Positions 7,558-16,561 of a stretch of DNA of 60,777 nt are shown here, piece after piece (position 1 is the first letter of the stretch; each line of letters opens with the position of its first letter). Origin of the DNA: SZUA-318 sp964412015 (GTDB lineage: Bacteria; Gemmatimonadota; Gemmatimonadetes; Longimicrobiales; Gaopeijiaceae); contig CAYPMO010000020.1 in the NCBI GenBank assembly GCA_964412015.1, forward strand, positions 1 to 60,777, written 5' to 3'. Under the pieces are notes generated by a model. The model was not told the origin of the DNA, made no database searches, and saw only the letters and a list, made by a program, of their open reading frames with translations. The position numbers were made by a program, and so were the translations under genes.

Positions 7558-7890
7558 ATGCTCTGGAACAGCAAGGGGATCCGAAGGGCCCTCGGGGCTC
7601 CACTCACGGCGTTCGCGCTGTCGTCGGGCGTCGTGTCTCCGCTGCTCGATTCCGGCCACCTCCGCGCGGATGCCGTGCTCGCGAGCGGCGAGCGACCCTC
7701 GGCTACGGCAGGCTCCCACGACCACACACTCTGCACGCAGCTGGGCTCGAGCCAAGCCCTGGCGTCCATACCGGGCGTCCGGGTGCTGGCCACTGGCGCC
7801 GGCGTCGCGGCGCCTCCGGCGTTGCCTCCGTCCGTGACCCTGTCGGTACCGGTCGATGGGCATCCCACCCGCGCTCCTCCCTCCGCCTGA
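7558..7890 (+). CDS. Small secreted protein of unknown function (His/Cys motif)
   Basis: A possible 110-aa product. The N-terminus (MLWNSKGIRRALGAPLTAFA) looks like a signal peptide or anchor, and a SHDHTLCTQLGSS segment sits mid-protein. This recalls short periplasmic metal-handling proteins such as DUF2946-like ones. It precedes the metal-uptake genes on the same strand, 85 bases before the outer-membrane protein. Overlapping frames exist on the other strand, so coding status is not certain; the His-Asp-His/Cys motif and the context are what favour it. Confidence 0.45.
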   Translation: MLWNSKGIRRALGAPLTAFALSSGVVSPLLDSGHLRADAVLASGERPSATAGSHDHTLCTQLGSSQALASIPGVRVLATGAGVAAPPALPPSVTLSVPVDGHPTRAPPSA

Positions 7891-7975
7891 CGATCCACAG
7901 GGGCCCCTCGGGGCCCCGTCGAGGACCGCTCCCGTAAAGCCGGTCCGGGAATCGTCATTCCGGAGGAGGTCTTCC

Positions 7976-9241
7976 GTGTACCTGTCCGCCCCACGTATCC
8001 GCTCGTTGTTCGCCCGAGGCGCCGTCCTGTCGGCGTTGGCCGGAGGATGGCCGGCGGCGCTTGCCGCTCAACAGCCTCCCGCTGCGGACTCGCTCGCCGC
8101 CGAGCTCCGCCGGCTGCGCGCAGCCGCCGAGGCCGCCGCGGCGACCGGGCCACCACCCGAGTCGGCCGCCCCCCAGGAGTTCGTCGGGAGGGAGCGTTCC
8201 CTCCAGGCCCTGAACCCCGAGATCAGCCTCAACGCGGACGTGTTCGCCCACCTCGATACCGATGACGCGGGCGCCGACAATTTCTTCGCCCGCGAGTTCG
8301 AGGTCTCGCTGGTATCGAACCTGGACCCCTTCTCCCGGGCCAAGATCTTCATCGGGCGCCATGCCGAAGGCGGAGCCATCGTTCCCTTCGACGGCCACGC
8401 CCACGAGGAGGACACGACCGAGGTGGACGAACACGGTCACGGTGGAGGCTTTGCCGTCGAGGAGGGTTACGTCGAGTGGGTGGGCCTGCCCACGGGCCTG
8501 GGCCTCAAGCTGGGGCGCTTCTACCAGCAGTTCGGCCAGGTGAACCGCTGGCACCCCCACGCGTTCTCGTTCCAGTCGCGCCCGCTTCCCCATCTGGCCT
8601 TCTTCGGCGAGGAAGGGCTCGGCCAGACCGGCGTCTCGTTGCGGTGGCTCGCGCCGTTCGGTGGCGACGCGGGTGCGTACGAAGCCACGCTCGAGGTGAC
8701 CCGAAGCGAGAACGAGGTCCTCTTCGGCGAGTCGGCCCGCCCGTCCCTGCTGGGCCACCTGAACGGATTCTGGCAGCTCTCGCGCTCGACGGACCTCGAC
8801 CTCGGCCTGAGCTGGGTGAGGGGCCGCCACGAGACCGCCGAGCACAAGGCGGATCGGAGCGTGTGGGGCGCCGAGGCCTCCCTCACGTGGAGGCCCCCTG
8901 AACGGGCCCGGTATCGGGGCTTCAACCTCCGCGGCGGAGTGCTCGTTCTGGACGGGCTCGACACCGAGGCGGCCCGCCGGGCCCTCGGCTTCTGGAGCTG
9001 GGCCGAGGCCCGGCTGTCGGTCTCGTGGCTGGCCGGAGCGCGCTGGGAGTGGACCGAGAATCCGGAGGAGCCCGAGGAGTCGGCCTGGCTCGTGAGCCCC
9101 ACGCTGACGTGGTGGCAAAGCGAGTTCGTCAGGGTCCGGGCCGAGTACGACCTCCTGGGCCGCTCGGAGGACGCTCGCCAGGGCCGCTTCCTCCTCCAGG
9201 TGACGTTCGCCATGGGACCCCACAAGCACGAGACCTACTGA
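7976..9241 (+). CDS. Outer-membrane porin-like protein with His-rich loop, metal-uptake operon
   Basis: A 421-aa exported protein starting at a GTG with a strong GGAGGAGGT five bases upstream. A signal peptide ends near LAAQQ, followed by a short Ala/Glu-rich helical segment and then an amphipathic beta-strand pattern to the C-terminus, as in outer-membrane barrels. Around residues 139-158 a loop contains repeated His and acidic residues (GHAHEEDTTEVDEHGHGGG), a plausible zinc-binding loop. It is 13 bases upstream of a ZnuA-like gene. Role as the outer-membrane entry for zinc or another divalent metal is inference from this loop and the operon. Confidence 0.78.
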   Translation: MYLSAPRIRSLFARGAVLSALAGGWPAALAAQQPPAADSLAAELRRLRAAAEAAAATGPPPESAAPQEFVGRERSLQALNPEISLNADVFAHLDTDDAGADNFFAREFEVSLVSNLDPFSRAKIFIGRHAEGGAIVPFDGHAHEEDTTEVDEHGHGGGFAVEEGYVEWVGLPTGLGLKLGRFYQQFGQVNRWHPHAFSFQSRPLPHLAFFGEEGLGQTGVSLRWLAPFGGDAGAYEATLEVTRSENEVLFGESARPSLLGHLNGFWQLSRSTDLDLGLSWVRGRHETAEHKADRSVWGAEASLTWRPPERARYRGFNLRGGVLVLDGLDTEAARRALGFWSWAEARLSVSWLAGARWEWTENPEEPEESAWLVSPTLTWWQSEFVRVRAEYDLLGRSEDARQGRFLLQVTFAMGPHKHETY

Positions 9242-9254
9242 GGAGGACGCGACG

Positions 9255-10307
9255 ATGCTGACGATGACGCTGGCCCTCGTGGCGCTTTTTGCCGGCCCCG
9301 CCACTCCACCACGCCCCGGACCTCAGGCCACGCCGGTCCGTGTGGTGGCGACCCTTCCGATCTACGCCTCGCTCGCCCGAGAGATCGGCGGCGACGAGGT
9401 GATCGTCACCGCGATCGCGGACCCGGGTGAGGACCCGCACTTCGTGCGACCCAAGCCGAGCTTCGCCCTCGAGCTGAAGCGCGCGGACCTGTTCGTCACC
9501 ACGGGCCTCGATCTGGAGCTCTGGGCTCCCGCTCTCCTGGACAAGGCCGGGAACCCCGACGTGCTGGAAGGTGGACGGGGTTACGTATCGGCGCACACCG
9601 GCATTGCCCTCCGGGACGTCCCCTCGGCCGCCGACCGTGCCGCCGGCGACGTCCACATCTACGGGAATCCCCACCTCCATACCGACCCGCTTCGCACGCT
9701 TCAGGTGGCGCGCAACATCGCCACGGGCCTCACCCGCGTCGCTCCGGAACGGCAGCGCCTCTGGGAGGCGAACCTGGCTTCGCTCGAAGATCGCCTCCAC
9801 CGCCGTCTGTTCGGCGAACGGCTGGTGGATCTCCTGGGCGGCCGTACGCTCGAGCGGCTGACGCTCGGCGGCGGCCTCTACCTGTTCCTGGAGGACCAGC
9901 AGCACGACGGACGCCCTCTCACCGAGGCGCTCGGCGGTTGGCTGAAGCAGGCGGAGCCGCTCCGGGACCTGCCCATCCTATGCTACCACAAGAGTTGGGC
10001 GTACTTCGAGGAGCGATTCGGGGTCCGGTGCGCGGACTACGTGGAGGTCAAGCCGGGGATTCCCCCCACGCCACGCCACGTCGCGAACCTCGTCGAGTTC
10101 ATGCAGAACGGCGGTGTGAGCGTGCTCCTGGCCGAGACCTACTTCGATCGCAACAAGGTGAACTCGGTGGCCGAACGGGGCGGCGCCACCCCCGTGATCG
10201 TGCCCATGCAGACCTCGGCACGCTCCGCCCAAGACGACTACTTCGACTTGGTGGACCTCTGGATCGGCGGTCTGCTGCGCGCCGTCGGCGCCAAGACACA
10301 CCCCTGA
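9255..10307 (+). CDS. znuA: Metal ABC transporter substrate-binding protein, ZnuA-like
   Basis: A 350-aa cluster A-I metal-binding protein, exported by an N-terminal signal (MLTMTLALVALFAG). Likely metal ligands are His62 (EDPHF), His140 or His142 (NPHLHTDP), His245 (YHKSW) and an acidic residue near 294 (AETYFDR), in the family order. The long His-rich loop of many ZnuA proteins is missing here and instead lies on the neighbouring outer-membrane protein. AGGAGG precedes the start. The permease gene follows after 19 bases. Zinc versus manganese cannot be separated by sequence alone. Confidence 0.9.
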   Translation: MLTMTLALVALFAGPATPPRPGPQATPVRVVATLPIYASLAREIGGDEVIVTAIADPGEDPHFVRPKPSFALELKRADLFVTTGLDLELWAPALLDKAGNPDVLEGGRGYVSAHTGIALRDVPSAADRAAGDVHIYGNPHLHTDPLRTLQVARNIATGLTRVAPERQRLWEANLASLEDRLHRRLFGERLVDLLGGRTLERLTLGGGLYLFLEDQQHDGRPLTEALGGWLKQAEPLRDLPILCYHKSWAYFEERFGVRCADYVEVKPGIPPTPRHVANLVEFMQNGGVSVLLAETYFDRNKVNSVAERGGATPVIVPMQTSARSAQDDYFDLVDLWIGGLLRAVGAKTHP

Positions 10308-10326
10308 GCCCGAAAGGAGCCGAGTC

Positions 10327-11178
10327 GTGTTCCAGCTGCTCCTCCCGCCGTTCGTCGCGGCCATGATCATCCTGCTGACCCATGCCTACTTCGGTCTCCA
10401 CGTAATCCAGCGGGGGGTCATCTTCGTGGACCTGGCCCTGGCCCAGATCGCGGCGCTGGGAACCACGGTGGCGTTCCTCACGGGCGCCGAGCACGGGTCC
10501 ACGACGGCCTATGCGTTCTCGCTCGCCTTCACGCTCCTGGGCGCGCTGATCTTCTCGGTCACACGGCTCGAAGAGTCTCCCGTTCCCCAGGAGGCGCTCA
10601 TCGGGATCACGTTCGTGGTCGCCTCCGCAGCCGTGATCCTGCTGGCCAGCTTCGCCTCCGAGGGTACCGAATACGTGAGGGAGACCCTCACCGGGTCGTT
10701 GATCTGGGTGACCTGGCCCACGGTGGTAAAGGTGGCGGTGTCCTACGGCGCCATCGGCCTGTTCCACTACCTGGCGCGCCGGACCATGCTGGCGATCACG
10801 TGGGCGCCCTCCCGCGTCTCGCGCATCAGGGTTTGGGATTTCGTCTTCTACGCCACGTTCGGGATAGCGATCACGTCGTCGGTGCAGATCGCGGGCGTGC
10901 TCATGGTCTTCAGCGTCCTGGTCATCCCGGCGGTGATCGCGTTCTTCTACGTGAGGCGCTTCGGGGCGGCGCTCCTTCTGGCGTGGGTGTCCGGAACCGT
11001 GGCGATCGTCGGGGGCCTGGGCGTTTCGTTCGCATGGGACATCACGACGGGACCCGTCCTTGTGGTGACCTTCGGCGGCATTCTCCTGGTCGCCCTGCTC
11101 TTCCGTGGCCGTTTCGGGGTGCGCGCACGGAGTCCCGCGGAGCGGGGCCTCCGGGTCGCGATGCTCGAGGTGCCCTGA
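10327..11178 (+). CDS. znuB: Metal ABC transporter permease, ZnuB/MntB-like
   Basis: A 283-aa inner-membrane permease starting at GTG, with about eight hydrophobic helices. The family signatures are GVIFVDLALAQIAALGT near residue 30 and the late IAGVLMVFSVLVIPAV segment. It would pass the metal delivered by the upstream binding protein into the cytosol. No ZnuC-type ATPase gene lies beside it, which is unusual for this transporter class, so the ATPase must be encoded elsewhere. The next gene is 254 bases away. Confidence 0.9.
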   Translation: MFQLLLPPFVAAMIILLTHAYFGLHVIQRGVIFVDLALAQIAALGTTVAFLTGAEHGSTTAYAFSLAFTLLGALIFSVTRLEESPVPQEALIGITFVVASAAVILLASFASEGTEYVRETLTGSLIWVTWPTVVKVAVSYGAIGLFHYLARRTMLAITWAPSRVSRIRVWDFVFYATFGIAITSSVQIAGVLMVFSVLVIPAVIAFFYVRRFGAALLLAWVSGTVAIVGGLGVSFAWDITTGPVLVVTFGGILLVALLFRGRFGVRARSPAERGLRVAMLEVP

Positions 11179-11432
11179 GGGGAGGGCCACCTCCCGCCCC
11201 CCGGCCCGGGAAGTAGGCAAATTCTGCCCGCACGTGCACCGCGTGCCCGGCCAGGTCCGGACACCGCCCCGGCGGCGCGGGACGCTCGCACATCCTCAAG
11301 TCTTTTGTTGACAAGGCATTGCGGGCTCGCCAGCACGCAGCCGGGCACAGGACCCCTTCGCGGCACGAACCTTGTCTCCCATCCGCGGGCGGTGCCGCCC
11401 GGAAGGCGGCGCGAGTGCAGAGAGGGGATTCC

Positions 11433-11879
11433 ATGCGCGTTGCGACAGACGGGTACATCGACATCCGCGACGGGCGGCGCGTCCGCACGCCGGGGCTCAC
11501 CACGGATTCCGTAGAGCCGATGCCGGAAGGGGAGGCCGTGTCGTTCCTCCTGTCCCACACCTTCCCGGGACATCGGCGCATCGTTCGCGGCATGGGCGTC
11601 GGGGAGCGGCGCCTGATGAAGCTGGCGACCTGGGCCGACTCGGTCTCGGAGAAGATGGCGCTCGTTGACCGTGTCTGGCGTACGATCACGGAGCCCGTGC
11701 TGCCACCCTCGAACGGAAGGCCGGAACTCGTCCAGGTGGTCGTGTTCGGAGCGTGGGCGTATCCCCTCCACCTGGACGGGAACGGCACCCGCGTGCTGCC
11801 CGAGGGCGGCGTGCCCACGGGCGAGCTGGATCGGCGCTGGCGGCGGAACGTCCTGCGGTTGGATCGAAAGACGGCTTAG
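11433..11879 (+). CDS. Conserved-looking protein of unknown function
   Basis: A 148-aa soluble protein that I do not recognise. It begins MRVATDGYIDIRDGRRVRTPG and has a WADSVSEKMALVDRVW helix and a VQVVVFGAWAYPLHLDG strand pair. The ATG at 11433 has AGAGGGG upstream. Codon use is that of the surrounding genes, and it is followed by a strong terminator, which supports a real transcription unit. The 254-bp gap before it holds a TTGACA at 11308-11313 but no convincing -10, so its promoter is unclear. Confidence 0.65.
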   Translation: MRVATDGYIDIRDGRRVRTPGLTTDSVEPMPEGEAVSFLLSHTFPGHRRIVRGMGVGERRLMKLATWADSVSEKMALVDRVWRTITEPVLPPSNGRPELVQVVVFGAWAYPLHLDGNGTRVLPEGGVPTGELDRRWRRNVLRLDRKTA

Positions 11880-11976
11880 AAAGCCGGCCCCGCGGCCCCG
11901 GGCCGTCGGGACCGGATGCGGTGTGCCCACGCCCGCTCCGGGCTGGGCCTCACGCCCTGGGGGGGGCGTGCCAAGC

Positions 11977-12010
11977 GGCGGCAGGCGAAAGCCTGCCGCC
12001 GCATCTTTTT
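11977..12010 (+). terminator. Rho-independent terminator
   Basis: A perfect 10-bp stem GGCGGCAGGC/GCCTGCCGCC with a GAAA loop, followed by GCATCTTTTT. It ends the rightward unit and lies just beyond the 3' end of the converging fumC gene. Confidence 0.85.
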
Positions 12011-12025
12011 CCCGCCACACGCAGG

Positions 12026-13411
12026 TCAATCCGGCAGGCCGGGTTCCGTCATGCCCCGCACGTCCAGAGCCTCGTCCACCTTCTCGGGCGGCAGCAGCCC
12101 TTCGCGCAGCACGACGTCCCGGACGCTCCTGCGCTCCGCGGCCGCCGACTTGGCCACCGTCGCGGCCTGGTCGTAGCCGATGTAGGGGTTGAGCGCCGTG
12201 GCGATCGACGGGTTCAGCTCCAGGAGCTCCCGGCACCGTGCTTCGTCGGCCTCGATACCGGCGACACACTTGTCCGTGAAGGCCCGGCTCGCGCTCGCGA
12301 GCAGCACGATGGACTCCAGGAGCGACTGGACCAGGACCGGCATCATCACGTTGAGCTCGAAGTTCCCACGGCTCCCCGCGACCGTGATCGTCGTGTGGTT
12401 TCCCATGACGCGGGCACAGACCATCATCAGTGCCTCGCACATGACCGGATTCACCTTCCCCGGCATGATGGACGAGCCCGGCTGGATCGCCGGCAGGCGG
12501 ATCTCGCCGAGGCCGGACGTGGGTCCGCTCCCCATCCACCGGATATCGTCAGCGATCTTCATGAGGCCCGCGGCGACCGCGCTCAGCGCGCCCGACGCGC
12601 TCACCGCGGCGTCTTTCGCCCCCTGCGCCTCGAAGTGGTCGTCGGCCTCGCGGAACGCGACCCCCATGAGCCTGGAGATCTCCGCGATGGCCTTCGCGGG
12701 AAACGCCGGATCGGTGTTGATCCCCGTGCCCGTAGCGGTCCCACCGAGCGCCAGCTCGGAGAGCTCCTCCGAGGCATGGCTCACGCGCTCGATGCCCCTG
12801 GCCACCTGCGCGGCGTAGCCCCCGAATTCCTGGCCCAGCCTCACGGGAGTCGCATCCATGAGATGCGTGCGCCCCGACTTCAGGACATGATCGAACGCCG
12901 TGGCCTTCTCCAGGAGCGTCGAACGCAGGTGCTCGAGCGCCGGAATGAGCTCGCGCTCGATGGCCGCCCGCGCCGAGAGGTGGATGGCCGTCGGGATCAC
13001 ATCGTTCGAGGACTGCGCGAAGTTCACGTGGTCGTTGGGGTGCACCTCCGCGCCGAGGATCTGCGCGGCACGGTGCGCGATGACCTCGTTCGCGTTCATG
13101 TTCGTGGACGTCCCGGAGCCGGTCTGGTAGACGTCGACGACGAACTGGTCGTCCCAAGCCCCTTCGGCGACCTCGGTGGCGGCTTCGACGATGGCGCCCG
13201 CCACGCCCCGGTCCAGGTGGCCCGACTCGCCGTTCACGAGCGCCGCCGCCCTCTTGATCGTGCCCAGCGCCTCGATGAACGGCCTCCCGAACCGCTGTCC
13301 GCTGATGGGGAAGTTCTCGACGGCCCGCTGGGTCTGGGCTCCATAGAGCGCGTCGGCAGGGACCTTCATCTCACCGAGCGAGTCCTTCTCGATGCGGAAT
13401 CCGTCGGACAT
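12026..13411 (-). CDS. fumC: Class II fumarate hydratase
   Basis: A 461-aa FumC, the oxygen-stable, iron-independent fumarase that interconverts fumarate and malate in the TCA cycle. The superfamily signature GSSIMPGKVNP lies near residue 310, and the N-terminal YGAQTQRAVENFPISG and the SSNDVIPTAIH block are typical. Length matches the family (about 460 aa). It lies downstream of the ClC channel gene on the same strand with a 51-base gap. A class I fumarase is also encoded at 47.5-49.1 kb. Confidence 0.97.
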   Translation of the reverse strand: MSDGFRIEKDSLGEMKVPADALYGAQTQRAVENFPISGQRFGRPFIEALGTIKRAAALVNGESGHLDRGVAGAIVEAATEVAEGAWDDQFVVDVYQTGSGTSTNMNANEVIAHRAAQILGAEVHPNDHVNFAQSSNDVIPTAIHLSARAAIERELIPALEHLRSTLLEKATAFDHVLKSGRTHLMDATPVRLGQEFGGYAAQVARGIERVSHASEELSELALGGTATGTGINTDPAFPAKAIAEISRLMGVAFREADDHFEAQGAKDAAVSASGALSAVAAGLMKIADDIRWMGSGPTSGLGEIRLPAIQPGSSIMPGKVNPVMCEALMMVCARVMGNHTTITVAGSRGNFELNVMMPVLVQSLLESIVLLASASRAFTDKCVAGIEADEARCRELLELNPSIATALNPYIGYDQAATVAKSAAAERRSVRDVVLREGLLPPEKVDEALDVRGMTEPGLPD

Positions 13412-13462
13412 GGGAGGGACCTCTCGTACGTGTGCGGTGGGGAGTACCTGGGCGACGGGAAT

Positions 13463-15487
13463 CTACGCGCGGCGCACTCCGGCGATCCACTCCCGCAACT
13501 CCTTCTCGTACTGTCGCGTCGTCAGGAGTGTCAGGACGTCTCCGGACTCCACACGCGTGAAGCCCCGCGGCACGACGACCCGGTCGCCGCGGCGGAGCAG
13601 CGCGATCAGGGCGTGGTCGGGGATCCGGACGTCCCGAACCGGGTGATTGCAGATCCCGGCGTGGTCCTCGGCCACCTGGAGCTCGAAATGGACCGACTCG
13701 AACCGCCCGTCCGCCGGGAGGGCATCGCTCCGCTCCACCAGGCGCTGGTGCTCGTCGGAGAGCTCCTTGAACGCCCACAGCATCTCGGTACGGCGCAGCA
13801 TCCCGGTGACGTTGCCCGGCTCCCCCTGGTCCACGACGGGAATCTGGTAGACGTCGCGCTCGCTGAAGCGCCGGAACGCGTGCCGCAGCGACTCACCGGC
13901 GTCGCACGTGACCACCGCACGCGTCATGATGTCCTTGACCGTCCGGCCGCTTGTCTCCTGCTCCACGATCGCGCGCTCCAGATCGGTGATCGAGACGATC
14001 CCCACCATGCCCCCGTTCTCGTCGAGCACGACCCAGCTGTGGCTCCGGTCCTGGCGGGCGCGGGCGGCGAGGTCGTCCAGCGTCATGTCCGGGCTCACCG
14101 ACGGGACCTCCTCGGACATGGCGTCGGCCACGAGCAGGAGGTCCAGGGTCCCGAGCTCGGCCTTCGGGGCCGTCAGCCCGCCGCGACGACGGAGCTTGAT
14201 CGAGTAGATCGAATCGGGATCGATCCGCGACGCGATGAGCTGGGCCAGAACCACGGACAGCATCAGGGGCAGGATGATCCGGTAGTTGTCGGTCATCTCG
14301 AAGAGGATGATGACCGCCGTCATGGGGGCGTGGGACGAGGCGCCGAACACCGCGGCGGCACCGACGAGCGCATACGCGCCCGCGGGAGCCGCCACATCCG
14401 GGAAGAGCGTGCCCGCGAACGCCCCGAACGAGCCCCCGGCCATCGCACCGATGAAGAGCGCCGGGGCGAAGACGCCTCCCGAGCCTCCGGCGCCCAGCGT
14501 GATCGAGGTGGCGAGGATCTTCATGAAGACCAATGCGAGCATGAGCCCCGCGGACAGCCCGCCCGCCATCGCCATCTCGACTCCTTCGTGGCCGACGCCG
14601 AACAGGAGCTCACTGCCGAAGGTACCCATCAGCCCCACCGCCAACCCTCCGGCCGCGGCCTTCAGCCAGATCGTGGCGTCCCAGCGGTCGAACCAGTCCT
14701 CCACACCGTACACGACCCGTACGTACAGCAGGGAGATGATCCCCGTGACCAGGCCGAGCATGAGGTAGAGCCCGAACTCCCAGTTGCTCACGAAGGTGAA
14801 CCGCTCGACCAGACGGAACGCGGGCTGGGTGCCGAGGGCCATCTGAGCCACCGCCGTTGCGCTCACGGAAGCCACCACCACCAGCCCGAACGAACGCGCT
14901 GCGAAGCTGCCCAGGATCACCTCGAGCGCGAACAGCACGCCGGCCACCGGAGCGTTGAACGTCGCGGCGATCGCGCCGGCCGCGCCGGCCGCCACGAGGA
15001 GCTTCACCTCCTCGGCCCCCAACCCGACGAACTGGGCCACGGCGCTCCCGAGCGACGCGCCGATCTGCACGATCGGACCCTCGCGGCCGACCGAGCCCCC
15101 GGAGCCGATCGAGATCGCGCTCGCCACCGCCTTCACGACCGACACCCGGGGGCGGATCTTGCCGCCCTGCATCCGCACGGCGAACTGCACCTCGGGGACG
15201 CCGTGCCCCCTCGCCTCCTCCGCGAGCCAGTGAACCAGATAGACGACGATGACGGCGCCCACGGCCGGCGCGGTCATGGTCACGAGCCAGGAGGGGAGTG
15301 GCAGGCCCATCGTGTCGCCGAGCCTCGTGCCCTGGTCGAAGAACACCCATTGGACCGCCCGGATCAACCACCGGAGCACGATGGCACCGCCCCCCGCCAG
15401 AAGGCCCACCGTCACGGCCATGGCCAGGGGGGCGAGGGTATCGGACCGTTGCAGCGCGATGCGGACCCGCTGGAGGGCGTCGTTCAC
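13463..15487 (-). CDS. ClC-type chloride channel/antiporter with CBS domains
   Basis: A 674-aa membrane protein. The first roughly 430 residues are a ClC core with the anion-selectivity motif GSGGSVGREGP near residue 126 and the later GAGGSGGVFAPALF. The C-terminal 220 residues hold two CBS domains and end in a TrkA-C-like segment. The Glu in GREGP corresponds to the gating glutamate, compatible with H+/Cl- exchange. The start is a GTG with GGAGG six bases upstream, overlapping the stop of an SDR remnant by four bases. Transporter versus channel behaviour is not decidable from sequence. Confidence 0.92.
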   Translation of the reverse strand: MNDALQRVRIALQRSDTLAPLAMAVTVGLLAGGGAIVLRWLIRAVQWVFFDQGTRLGDTMGLPLPSWLVTMTAPAVGAVIVVYLVHWLAEEARGHGVPEVQFAVRMQGGKIRPRVSVVKAVASAISIGSGGSVGREGPIVQIGASLGSAVAQFVGLGAEEVKLLVAAGAAGAIAATFNAPVAGVLFALEVILGSFAARSFGLVVVASVSATAVAQMALGTQPAFRLVERFTFVSNWEFGLYLMLGLVTGIISLLYVRVVYGVEDWFDRWDATIWLKAAAGGLAVGLMGTFGSELLFGVGHEGVEMAMAGGLSAGLMLALVFMKILATSITLGAGGSGGVFAPALFIGAMAGGSFGAFAGTLFPDVAAPAGAYALVGAAAVFGASSHAPMTAVIILFEMTDNYRIILPLMLSVVLAQLIASRIDPDSIYSIKLRRRGGLTAPKAELGTLDLLLVADAMSEEVPSVSPDMTLDDLAARARQDRSHSWVVLDENGGMVGIVSITDLERAIVEQETSGRTVKDIMTRAVVTCDAGESLRHAFRRFSERDVYQIPVVDQGEPGNVTGMLRRTEMLWAFKELSDEHQRLVERSDALPADGRFESVHFELQVAEDHAGICNHPVRDVRIPDHALIALLRRGDRVVVPRGFTRVESGDVLTLLTTRQYEKELREWIAGVRRA

Positions 15488-15657
15488 CGTGGTCCCTCCG
15501 CGGTAGCGTCGACGTCCCCGGCCGTGCGCGCGCCCACCACGACCGACGCTCCCGTTTCGCCCATGCGCTCCGCCACGCTCGTGCGCTCGGCGACGGTCGG
15601 GCCCATCCCCTTGGTTCCGCCGGCGATGATGGCGACCTTCCCGGCCAGGTCGGTCAC
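15484..15657 (-). pseudogene. N-terminal remnant of a short-chain dehydrogenase
   Basis: A 57-codon frame beginning MTDLAGKVAIIAGGTKGMG, an unmistakable SDR Rossmann start, that stops after about one third of a normal nucleotide-binding half. The segment after GTKGMG looks duplicated (PTVAERTSVAERMGETGA). It overlaps the GTG of the ClC gene by four bases, so it may now serve only as a translated leader for that gene. No matching downstream SDR half was found nearby. Confidence 0.6.
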
Positions 15658-15759
15658 ACTCGTTCCTCCCTCGTTGTCGGGGTCCGGCCCACCGCGCGCC
15701 ACATGACCGGACGGCCCCGGGGCTGGCCCCGGGCGCCCCCATGCCGGTATGAGTGTCCC

Positions 15760-16509
15760 ATGAACCTGCCAGGAATTCAACGTGTCGCCCTCGTGACCGG
15801 CGGCGCGACGCGCCTCGGCCGTGCGATCACGCTCGGCCTGGCCGAGGGGGGGTACGATCTACTCGTCCACTACCGGTCGTCCCGCTCGGAGGCGGACGAC
15901 GTGGCGCGCGCGGTGGAGGGCTTCGGCCGACTCTGCGTGTCCTTCCGGGCGGACCTGGTGGAACCCGGCGCCCCGGCCGCCGTGGTGGAGGCCGCGCGGA
16001 CCGCGTACGGGCGCCTCGATCTCCTCGTCAACAGCGCGGCGAGCTTCGACGCCCGGACCCTCGCCGCGACGGACGCGGGGGCCTGGGACGACGTGATGAG
16101 CCTGAACGTGCGCGCCCCGCACCTCCTGGTCCGCGCCGCGGCCGGGCTGCTCGCGGCCTCGCGCGGAGCGGTCGTGAACCTCCTCGACCTCTCGGCGTTC
16201 CAGCCGTGGACCGAGCATGCCGCGCACGCCGTGTCCAAGTCCGCGCTCGCGCACCTCACGCGAGTGCAGGCACGCGCGCTCGCACCCGACGTGCGCGTGA
16301 ACGCCGTGGCTCCCGGAGCGGTGCTCCCTCCCGACGATTACCCGCCGGAGCGACTCGACGCGCTCCGCGCGCGGACGCCCCTCGGCACGCTGGGCACGCC
16401 GGAGGATGTGGTGGCAGCGGTCGTGTACCTGGCACAGGCGCAATTCGTCACGGGGCAGATCCTGGCGGTGGACGGGGGGAGGTCGCTCGGATCGGCCTCG
16501 GACGGATGA
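15760..16509 (+). CDS. SDR oxidoreductase of the PTR1/FolM (pteridine reductase) type, catalytic Tyr replaced by His
   Basis: A 249-aa SDR. The TGGATRLG near residue 13 fits the TGxxxRxG pattern of pteridine reductases (PTR1, FolM), and NSAASF and the late FVTGQILAVDGG also fit that group. The active-site YxxxK reads HAVSK: the codon is CAC, one base from TAC, so the general-acid Tyr is a His while the Lys is kept. This could reduce or change activity. It stands alone on the plus strand between leftward genes. Given the pterin genes at 5-7 kb, dihydrobiopterin or dihydrofolate reduction is a possible role; this is inference. Confidence 0.8.
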   Translation: MNLPGIQRVALVTGGATRLGRAITLGLAEGGYDLLVHYRSSRSEADDVARAVEGFGRLCVSFRADLVEPGAPAAVVEAARTAYGRLDLLVNSAASFDARTLAATDAGAWDDVMSLNVRAPHLLVRAAAGLLAASRGAVVNLLDLSAFQPWTEHAAHAVSKSALAHLTRVQARALAPDVRVNAVAPGAVLPPDDYPPERLDALRARTPLGTLGTPEDVVAAVVYLAQAQFVTGQILAVDGGRSLGSASDG

Positions 16510-16561
16510 GCCCCCGGGGGCCCGATCCGGGACCGAGCGTCGAGGCGCGCGTCGCTCCGGC

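Noticed and set aside
11308..11336. TTGACA as a promoter for the unknown gene at 11433
   Set aside because: No acceptable -10 lies 16-18 bases downstream; kept only as a remark.
11753..15706. A 1,317-codon open frame on the plus strand
   Set aside because: It runs antiparallel through fumC and the ClC channel genes, both of which have full family motifs. Its composition (Arg/His/Asp-rich, low complexity) is that of an antisense shadow in GC-rich DNA.
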